Source: CAZNDN01 sp964571815 (GTDB taxonomy: Bacteria > Fibrobacterota > Chitinivibrionia > Chitinivibrionales > WJKA01). From it: DNA of 6,330 bases. The stretch is from contig CAZNDN010000191.1 in assembly GCA_964571815.1 (NCBI GenBank), positions 1-6,330 of the forward strand, read 5' to 3'. The position numbers and the translations under genes are program-made. The notes under the pieces were generated by a model. It ran no database searches, was not told where the DNA came from, and saw only the letters and a list, made by a program, of their open reading frames with translations. Of this stretch, positions 1 through 4,257 are shown in pieces (the first letter of the stretch is position 1; each line of letters begins with the position of its first letter).

Positions 1-513
1 CGCCAGTGAAGCCCGCATGGCGCGTCCCGCGGCGAGCGGGGATGCAAAGACCTGGAGGGTGCAGCCCGGCTGCCGGCCGCCGGAGAAGGCGGCGTTCCAT
101 TTTGACAGCACCCATTGCAGGTACGAATCGGCCTCGCCCGAATCGGTCAATGCGCCGGCGCGGGCGAGATTGGCTGACACCACTCGCATGGTGAAACGGT
201 CGTGGTCGTGCCCGGAGCGCGCGCGGCGGCCGGGGCGTCCGAATATCTCCCGCAGCCTGATACCGCGGCCGGTGGAGTCTGCTCTGCCCCGACAGTGGCT
301 GAAGAGATACGGAAGGAGGCTGCGCCGCAGGTAGTCTATGACGGCGTTGATTTCGGGGAACACGTACATACGCCTGATAATCGCGGTGGCGGGCGATGAC
401 CGGGCACATGCGCAGAGGAGGAAGCGCGATCGTTCGGTGATACTCTCCGCGCGGGGCTCCGGGGTGGGATCCGGCGCGGGGAGGAAAATGTCGTATTCGT
501 GTGGGTGTTTCAT
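1..513 (-). CDS. Hypothetical protein, 3' end beyond the left edge of the window
   Basis: An uninterrupted minus-strand frame of 171 codons runs from an ATG at 513-511 to the window edge with no stop. The start has a good ribosome binding site (GGGAG, 7 nt from the ATG). It lies 23 bp after the stop of the nuclease-like gene at 537-1073, so the two are probably one operon. The protein starts MKHPHEYDIFLPAPDPTPEP, a Pro-rich, probably disordered head. A more structured part follows, with YVFPEINAVIDYLRRSLLPY (about residues 50-69), an Arg-rich stretch (about 83-100) and a probable helix near 129-143. No membrane span, signal peptide or catalytic motif is evident. I do not recognise a family. 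Plus-strand frames here are Arg/Pro-rich and lack a ribosome binding site, so I take them as shadows. The C-terminus is unseen, so function cannot be judged. Confidence 0.65.
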   Translation of the reverse strand, partial: MKHPHEYDIFLPAPDPTPEPRAESITERSRFLLCACARSSPATAIIRRMYVFPEINAVIDYLRRSLLPYLFSHCRGRADSTGRGIRLREIFGRPGRRARSGHDHDRFTMRVVSANLARAGALTDSGEADSYLQWVLSKWNAAFSGGRQPGCTLQVFASPLAAGRAMRASLA

Positions 514-536
514 GTGCGTGCTCCCGTGTATTGTTT

Positions 537-1073
537 TCAGATTACCGCAATCACGGCGCAGGCCAGTGCAATGCCGGCCGCAAGCCCGAGGAAAAACACG
601 CGAAGGGCCGGGAATTTTCTCTGCCCCGCTCGCGGGAAGCGCACCAGCCGCAACACATCCCGGTTCCCGTCGTAGAGATAGACGTCATCGACCCCGTAGT
701 GATACGCATACTCCAGAAGCTGTCGCCGGGTGGCGGTGAATGACGGATCCGGGGCGCAGGAGCCGGTCTTTGCATCCACCACCGCGCGCCGCCGGCCCTT
801 GCGCACCAGAAAATCGGCCCTGATCGTATACTCCTGCCGGCGGCCGTCGATTTCCATGTACGGTTTCAGCGGCGGCTGCCCGGCGAGCACCTTGAATCCG
901 TGCTTCTTCAGGTATCGCAGCCCCTGCCGCTCGCCCTGCGCGCCCCGCTTGAACCTTCGCAGCATGCGCCAATCTTTCCACGCCTTGCGGATACGGGCAA
1001 TGACCAGCGCGCCGAGGATTGCTCCCGCCGCCGGAGCAAGCAGTGTCATGACCGTGATATCAGAGGGTTTCAC
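537..1073 (-). CDS. Membrane-anchored PD-(D/E)XK nuclease-like (NERD-type) protein
   Basis: The product is 178 aa. The chosen start is GTG at 1073 because GGAGG sits 6 nt upstream; the next ATG (codon 9) has no such site. A hydrophobic helix (about residues 9-27) is followed by a basic stretch (RIRKAWKDWRMLRRFKRG), which by the positive-inside rule places the central domain in the cytoplasm. That domain reads like a NERD or related PD-(D/E)XK fold: GAQGERQG with E48, then RADFLV with D87, then VVDAKTG with D100-x-K102, then a RRQLLEYAY helix carrying Q118. The catalytic acid before the lysine is Asp in place of the more usual Glu. A second hydrophobic helix (about 158-178) ends the protein, so both ends are probably membrane-inserted. 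It shares a likely operon with the partial gene at 1-513. Nuclease activity is inferred from motif order. The substrate is unknown, and an inactive structural version of the fold remains possible. Confidence 0.88.
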   Translation of the reverse strand: MKPSDITVMTLLAPAAGAILGALVIARIRKAWKDWRMLRRFKRGAQGERQGLRYLKKHGFKVLAGQPPLKPYMEIDGRRQEYTIRADFLVRKGRRRAVVDAKTGSCAPDPSFTATRRQLLEYAYHYGVDDVYLYDGNRDVLRLVRFPRAGQRKFPALRVFFLGLAAGIALACAVIAVI

Positions 1074-1099
1074 CTTTGCCCTCCCCGGTTGGCGTGCAT
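1070..1099 (-). CDS. Possible 9-codon leader ORF coupled to the nuclease-like gene
   Basis: An ATG at 1099-1097 has a textbook ribosome binding site (AAAGGAGG, 5 nt spacing). It opens a 9-codon frame, MHANRGGQR, that ends in TGA at 1072-1070. This stop overlaps the GTG start of the downstream gene as GTGA, the classic arrangement for translational coupling. The downstream gene also has its own GGAGG, lying inside the mini-ORF. The peptide has no recognisable motif and may matter only through its translation. It could also be the leftover end of a lost gene, or chance. Confidence 0.35.
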   Translation of the reverse strand: MHANRGGQR

Positions 1100-1321
1100 A
1101 GTATCCTCCTTTGCGAATGGTTTGGCGAGGGTAGTGCCCCGCACGTTAGCTGCAAGGACGCACCAACCGCGGAATTCTTCCCCGAGGCCCCATGCGGCAG
1201 CGGCTACGCACGGAATGTGTCGGAGTTGCCGGAAGCCGCGGGGAAGGAATGCCCGGATTGTACGTCACCTGAGACGGAACAGAGGGTGGAGGCGAACCTT
1301 AACCGGGGGGGAGGTGAGGGT

Positions 1322-1903
1322 ATGGCGGAAGCGTTGATGGGACACAGTCTGGCGATGATGCTCGCGGTGCGGTTCCCCGGGGGATTGCGGGCTTTCAGGC
1401 AGCAGGGCGGCGCAACCGCGGTGGTGGGACGTACGGTGGTGGTGCTTCACCCCGACCTGCCCGGCTCGATATGCGAAGAGATCAGGGGCTGGGCCCACCG
1501 GCAGCGACACGAGGCGCGCTTCTTGCGCAGGGCCTGTTTTGACGGTGACATGGCGCAAAGGGAGGTGTTCACGCAGCAGCTCGCAAGCTACGCGGCGGCC
1601 AATGACCTGGAGGACATGACCTGCGCGCTGAACCCGTGCGTGGTCTGCGTAACGCTTCGACGTCCGTATATCATAGCGGTCGAGAGTATCAGGAAGTTCC
1701 TCGACCCGTGGCGCCGAGCCTGCACGTACTGCATCATTGCCGCCGAACGGGAGATCTGGGGCGAGTGCACGGCCGCTCCGTGCCGGGGCGTGCTCAAGGC
1801 TCAGCCGGAGCGGCAGCCTATCGATGAGCAGCGGGTGCTGGACCTTAAGATACTGCTGGGACTGTACGGGAAGGATGTGGACGAGTTTCTGAGAAGGATG
1901 TAG
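1322..1903 (+). CDS. Cysteine-rich hypothetical protein, possible metal-binding cluster
   Basis: The product is 193 aa, starting MAEALMGHSLAMML. I prefer the ATG at 1322, which follows GGGAGGTGAG closely. The frame stays open back to an ATG at 1076, but that start has no good ribosome binding site and would overlap the leader of the divergent gene. The N-terminal half (residues 1-60) includes TAVVGRTVVVLHPDLPG, a likely beta-rich segment. The middle (about 55-98) looks helical. The second half holds cysteines in spaced pairs: C101, C106-x2-C109, C134-x2-C137, C149 and C154. Paired CxxC about 25 residues apart is compatible with a zinc ribbon or other metal site, but this is inference. The C-terminal tail (about 169-193) is charged and helical. 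No membrane segment is seen and I do not recognise a family. The gene is divergent from the nuclease-like gene, with 248 bp between starts. The overlapping minus-strand frame is His/Arg-rich and looks like a shadow. Confidence 0.78.
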   Translation: MAEALMGHSLAMMLAVRFPGGLRAFRQQGGATAVVGRTVVVLHPDLPGSICEEIRGWAHRQRHEARFLRRACFDGDMAQREVFTQQLASYAAANDLEDMTCALNPCVVCVTLRRPYIIAVESIRKFLDPWRRACTYCIIAAEREIWGECTAAPCRGVLKAQPERQPIDEQRVLDLKILLGLYGKDVDEFLRRM

Positions 1904-2053
1904 CATGTCCTGCCCGCGGAGCGGGAGAGACCGGATGCCAGTCCCGATAGAACGGAATTTGAGCAGTTGCAGCCTGTGTCGTACCCAAGGCCGGCGCATG
2001 AGCAACATAAGAAAATGGGCAACGTGAATTGACACTGATAGAAAGAAACACAC
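1904..2053. other. Gene-free spacer after the Cys-rich gene
   Basis: No supported coding frame. Ten bases after the stop is a small GC hairpin, CCCGC-gga-GCGGG (1913-1925), without a following T-run, so it is not a convincing intrinsic terminator. The rest becomes visibly more AT-rich towards 2050 and leads into the REP-like repeat. Confidence 0.5.
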
Positions 2054-2115
2054 TTCGATAAACTCAGTGCAACGCGCAAAAAACGCATGCACTGAGCAGT
2101 TCGACAAGCTCACTG
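2054..2115. repeat. REP-like unit in two direct copies with an internal inverted repeat
   Basis: Two copies of a 16-mer, TTCGATAAACTCAGTG (2054-2069) and TTCGACAAGCTCACTG (2100-2115), agree at 13 of 16 positions. Between them lies an inverted copy of the 8-mer CTCAGTGC (2063-2070 against 2089-2096), able to form an 8-bp stem with an 18-nt loop. A related unit in reverse orientation lies at 2954-2971 (shared core TTCGACARGCTCA). From memory, elements with this core are common between genes in many environmental bacterial genomes. No transposase is present in the window. Confidence 0.65.
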
Positions 2116-2175
2116 TATCACCTGCCGAAGTGTAGATGTCACGGACTGAGAGTCTAACTGGTGTGTCGGAGCAGG

Positions 2176-2199
2176 GACACGCTTGACACAGTGCGTGTC
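2176..2199 (-). terminator. Hairpin at the stop codon of the small membrane protein gene
   Basis: A perfect 7-bp stem (GACACGC 2176-2182 with GCGTGTC 2193-2199, 10-nt loop) overlaps the TGA of the minus-strand gene. A competing stem, TGACAC/GTGTCA, uses the same bases. The pentamer GACAC or its complement occurs five times in 2163-2208. The transcript has no U-run after the hairpin, so termination or 3'-end stabilisation is only a suggestion. Confidence 0.3.
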
Positions 2200-2485
2200 A
2201 TGGGACACCGTGTTTTTCGGCAGCACGGTTGCGTGCCTGGAGCTGAATTGAGTCGGCCGTCTCGACGATAGTCCGCAGTATCATACCGGCGGCCCGGCCC
2301 ATACCGCCCGGTTCCACGCCCGCGGCCGTGAGCAGTACCAGCGCGACCAGGGCAATCAGCGCACCCCTGACAAGGCTGCCGCGGCCAAGTCTTCCCAGCA
2401 GGCGCAGCAGCACAATCCCGCATGCGGTCCCGCAGAGGACCAGCCCCCGGTTTCCCGCCGTCCACCTCAAGATTTCCTCGATCAT
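2198..2485 (-). CDS. Small two-helix membrane protein, unknown function
   Basis: The product is 95 aa, starting MIEEILRWTAGNRGL. The start is supported by a consensus ribosome binding site (AAAAGGAGG, 4 nt before the ATG). Two hydrophobic segments are visible, about residues 14-30 (LVLCGTACGIVLLRLL) and 39-55 (LIALVALVLLTAAGV), joined by a short basic loop (GRLGRGSLVRG). A C-terminal amphipathic helix follows (MILRTIVETADSIQLQARN, about 67-85). The basic loop suggests a hairpin with its turn in the cytoplasm and both ends outside, although the tail could also lie along the membrane. Small hydrophobic proteins of this build include holins and toxin-like proteins, but no family-specific motif is present and I do not assign one. 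The gene stands alone, more than 500 bp from the next gene upstream. Longer frames on both strands here are Arg/Pro-rich shadows. Confidence 0.7.
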   Translation of the reverse strand: MIEEILRWTAGNRGLVLCGTACGIVLLRLLGRLGRGSLVRGALIALVALVLLTAAGVEPGGMGRAAGMILRTIVETADSIQLQARNRAAEKHGVP

Positions 2486-2550
2486 ACCGCCTCCTTTTGT
2501 TACCTCTTATGACGAAGGGATTGGGGAATTCTTCCAGGGCGGTATGATCG
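2479..2550 (-). promoter_or_regulatory. 13-bp inverted repeat covering the start codon of the small membrane protein gene
   Basis: CGATCATACCGCC at 2479-2491 is perfectly repeated in inverse at 2538-2550, with a 46-nt spacer. In the minus-strand transcript the downstream arm contains the last two G of the AGGAGG site, the ATG and codon 2. Pairing with the upstream arm would therefore hide the start. It may be a translational control hairpin or a local inverted duplication. Confidence 0.5.
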
Positions 2551-2625
2551 GCGGGGCCGGCTTCGACCCGACCCTCCGGGACTTCGCCGTGGCAGGCTCT
2601 GTTCTGGGTTCTGCGCCTCCGTAAC

Positions 2626-2765
2626 CCCGGACGTCCGGGTCCCGAGGGCCACAGGGCCGGTATGTCTGGAGCACACGAAACCACCCGGAATGTCATCCGG
2701 AGCCCCATCGGGGCTGATGAGGTTTTGTGTTTGCGGCTTAACTACAGACATGCCGCACCTGCGGC
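2626..2765. promoter_or_regulatory. Cluster of palindromes and hairpins upstream of the small membrane protein gene
   Basis: Four elements lie within 140 bp. A perfect 14-bp palindrome, CCCGGACGTCCGGG, is at 2626-2639. A hairpin CCGGA/TCCGG spans 2685-2700. Directly next to it is AGCCCC-atc-GGGGCT at 2701-2715. Finally TGCGGC (2732-2737), GCCGCA (2752-2757) and TGCGGC (2760-2765) form three arms where the middle one can pair with either neighbour. No known riboswitch consensus is recognised. It could be a structured leader, a small RNA or operator DNA. Confidence 0.4.
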
Positions 2766-2953
2766 GCTGTTTCGGTTGGGATAGCGGGTGCGTGATTTTT
2801 GATACCGGATGCTTGATCCTTGAAACTGGACTGCTGATGCCGGACAGGTTGTACCTTCTTCAATGCCTGCAGCTTTCCTGCCTGCCCCTCTGCCCATCCG
2901 GTAACCGCACGTCCGGCTTGTGTTCCACCAGGTCAATTTACGATTACGCCTGT
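2766..2953. other. Gene-free spacer with degenerate simple repeats
   Basis: No supported gene. Around 2790-2846 a degenerate pattern of GATACCGG, ATGCTTGAT, CTTGAAACTGG and CTGATGCCGG blocks suggests an eroded short tandem repeat. Short plus-strand frames start here but have no ribosome binding site and are low-complexity. Confidence 0.4.
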
Positions 2954-2971
2954 CCTGAGCCTGTCGAAGGG
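2954..2971. repeat. REP-like unit, single copy
   Basis: CCTGAGCCTGTCGAAGGG is the reverse-orientation relative of the units at 2054-2115 (core TTCGACARGCTCA on the other strand). It is followed by a short GAGCACGAGCACGA run at 2971-2984. Confidence 0.55.
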
Positions 2972-3000
2972 AGCACGAGCACGAATCAGACTACTGTTCG

Positions 3001-3024
3001 CCGCCCTCCGCCCTCTGCCGTCTG
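3001..3024 (-). repeat. Heptamer tandem repeat, copy A
   Basis: On the minus strand this reads CAG followed by three heptamers, ACGGCAG, AGGGCGG, AGGGCGG. It begins one base beyond the stop codon of the minus-strand gene ending at 3026. A longer array of the same heptamer lies in opposite orientation at 4062-4096; 15 bp are identical (3003-3017 against 4059-4073). Confidence 0.6.
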
Positions 3025-3025
3025 A

Positions 3026-3625
3026 CTACATCTCGCAAAACGGATACTTCAGCAAAGGCTGAAAATCGTCCACATTGCTGGTCCAGGGCATGTCCACGAA
3101 ACTGATATCGTACGGGCCGTCGCCTTCGAGGTCTATTTCCGAGGGGGCAAGGTCTTCTTTGGGAACCGGGCCCCGATTGAGGTAGGGAATGACAACCATC
3201 ATTGGGTCCTTGTTTCCCCGCTGGTAGAAGCAGAGGTGAAGTACCTGCAACGCTTCCGGATCCATCTGGAGAGTGATCTTGTCGGCATCCTTGCGGGCCA
3301 CTTTCTTGTAGAGGCCCATCATGTAAATGCCGATGATATCCGGGTTGTGCTTGCGAGCCACCATCTCAGCCACGAACTGCACTGAGGACTTACCTTCGTA
3401 CGTGGTGGACTCCAGGGCTACGACGCTCTTATAGATCCCGAGAAGATCGGGCTCTTCGTCGCTCCTGGCATTCACGACGCAGGAATAGTCCACGTCCATT
3501 ATCAGAGGCTCATTCCTGGTGAGAACATAGACGGCCGGGAACAGAAATCCTTCGTCACGGAGGAAGTTCTTGCCCCTCTCTATGATGGGGCTCATGGTCA
3601 TGGCAGCTTCAAAATGAGTAATCAT
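3026..3625 (-). CDS. Hypothetical cytosolic protein, 199 aa
   Basis: The chosen start is the ATG at 3625 (MITHFEAAMTMSPIIERG), which follows AAAGGAGA at about 9 nt. The frame is open for another 52 codons upstream, but that stretch is Cys/Arg/Ser-rich and unlike the rest. The protein is soluble-looking with no membrane span or signal peptide. An N-terminal helix (about 1-24) is followed by alternating hydrophobic strands, such as FLFPAVYVLTRNEPLIMDVD (27-46) and LLGIYKSVVALES (61-73). A helix-strand-helix follows (SVQFVAEMVARKHNPDIIGI, 81-100), then ALQVLHLCFYQRG (125-137) and MMVVIPYLNRGPVP (142-155), ending in an acidic tail. The mixed alpha/beta pattern is that of a compact enzyme-like or binding domain, but I recognise no family and see no catalytic motif. 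Base composition is visibly less GC-rich than in the neighbours, which may indicate separate acquisition. Inverted heptamer repeats flank it. Confidence 0.85.
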   Translation of the reverse strand: MITHFEAAMTMSPIIERGKNFLRDEGFLFPAVYVLTRNEPLIMDVDYSCVVNARSDEEPDLLGIYKSVVALESTTYEGKSSVQFVAEMVARKHNPDIIGIYMMGLYKKVARKDADKITLQMDPEALQVLHLCFYQRGNKDPMMVVIPYLNRGPVPKEDLAPSEIDLEGDGPYDISFVDMPWTSNVDDFQPLLKYPFCEM

Positions 3626-3630
3626 GCCTG

Positions 3631-3876
3631 TTATCTCCTTTCGTGGTCGAGGATACAAGTGTAGTGAATCGACCTTTCGACACGCCGCACTGCTCGCGTG
3701 GTTTTGCACATGCGTATTTGTTCCGTCTGATCGGAAACACGGCACGACAGTAAGCGGCGGCGAGAGGCAACAGCGGCCCACGGGCGTACCCGCGCCAAGC
3801 TGGGCCCCGCGGCAGTACGCAGGCCAACTGCCTCAGCCCCTCCCCCAGACTTTTCCCTCCGCTCCGCTCCCCTCAT
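3631..3876 (-). CDS. Possible small ORF coupled to the 199-aa protein gene
   Basis: The ATG at 3876 has a perfect ribosome binding site (AAAAGGAGG, 4 nt spacing), nearly the same leader as the small membrane protein gene. The 81-codon frame ends with TAA at 3633-3631, inside the AAAGGAGATAA binding site of the next gene and 5 nt before its ATG, an arrangement typical of coupled genes. Against it, the product is Arg/Ala/Ser-rich, shows no fold-like pattern of hydrophobic residues and resembles a random GC-rich frame. It may be a leader ORF, a decayed gene, or a good ribosome site serving something now lost. Confidence 0.33.
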   Translation of the reverse strand: MRGAERREKSGGGAEAVGLRTAAGPSLARVRPWAAVASRRRLLSCRVSDQTEQIRMCKTTRAVRRVERSIHYTCILDHERR

Positions 3877-3977
3877 ACGACCTCCTTTTCATGTTCACCC
3901 ATGAGGACGCAGGGTTTCGGGGAATTGTTCCACCACTCTGCAATATGGAATCACAACAGGGTCCGCAAATCGCGGTG

Positions 3978-4000
3978 CGCCAGGGGTGAATTCCCTGGCG
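3978..4000. repeat. Perfect 8-bp hairpin
   Basis: CGCCAGGG (3978-3985) and CCCTGGCG (3993-4000) form a perfect stem with a 7-nt loop. No T-run follows on either strand, so it is not a canonical intrinsic terminator. Its right arm is part of the direct repeat CCTGGCGGCA. Confidence 0.5.
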
Positions 4001-4059
4001 GCACTGAGTCCTGGCGGCAAGAGGAGGGTGTTTCGGGGCTAATGACCGTGACAGGAATC

Positions 4060-4205
4060 AGAGGGCGGAGGGCAGAAGGCAGAAGGCGGAGAGCAGTAAT
4101 GCAAGTTGGGCAGTACGTGGTATCGGGAGCTCAGGGGGCAGGCTTTCCGGGGGGTAGTCCCGCGGGGGAGTGATGAAGCCGGGGGAAATGCCGGGAGAGG
4201 AACGC
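4060..4205 (-). terminator. Possible Rho-dependent (C-rich) end of the ATPase transcript
   Basis: Downstream of the ATPase stop the minus-strand transcript would be strikingly C-rich and G-poor for about 140 nt, with repeated C-runs (complements of the G-runs at 4134-4138, 4149-4154, 4164-4168 and 4181-4185) and the YC-rich heptamer array. C-over-G bubbles are the known signature of Rho loading. No hairpin plus U-run is present. This is suggestive only. Confidence 0.25.
4062..4096 (+). repeat. Heptamer tandem repeat, copy B
   Basis: Five consecutive heptamers: AGGGCGG, AGGGCAG, AAGGCAG, AAGGCGG, AGAGCAG (consensus ARGGCRG). It is the opposite-orientation partner of the array at 3001-3024. 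In minus-strand transcripts it reads as a pyrimidine-rich CYGCCYT array. Confidence 0.7.
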
Positions 4206-4257
4206 TTCTCGATTACTACGCAAAGCACCTTTGATCCGGCCGTTACGGCAGCTCCGA

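Larger units (their letters stand above)
3877..4257. other. Gene-free spacer between the ATPase gene and the 199-aa protein gene
   Basis: I see no credible gene. A plus-strand frame from 3901 and the end of a minus-strand frame from 4630 cross it, but both are low-complexity. The spacer holds a hairpin (3978-4000), a 10-bp direct repeat CCTGGCGGCA (3994-4003 and 4010-4019), a heptamer array (4062-4096) and a stretch with five G-runs on the plus strand (4134-4195). Confidence 0.6.

Noticed and set aside
1076..1321. N-terminal extension of the Cys-rich protein to the ATG at 1076
   Set aside because: No ribosome site at 1076, whereas 1322 has GGGAGGTGAG. The extension overlaps the divergent gene's leader.
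1265..2113. 282-codon minus-strand frame across the Cys-rich gene
   Set aside because: His/Arg/Pro-rich, no ribosome site, and it runs through the REP-like repeat. The plus-strand gene has a strong start signal.
2154..2708. 184-codon minus-strand frame over the small membrane protein
   Set aside because: Arg/Gly/Pro-rich composition and no ribosome site. The 95-aa frame has both hydrophobic helices and a consensus site.
3626..3781. 52-codon N-terminal extension of the 199-aa protein
   Set aside because: Composition unlike the rest, and a good ribosome site precedes the ATG at 3625.
3001..4096. CRISPR array or insertion sequence
   Set aside because: The heptamers are too short and lack spacers for CRISPR. 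No transposase or target duplication supports a standard insertion sequence.
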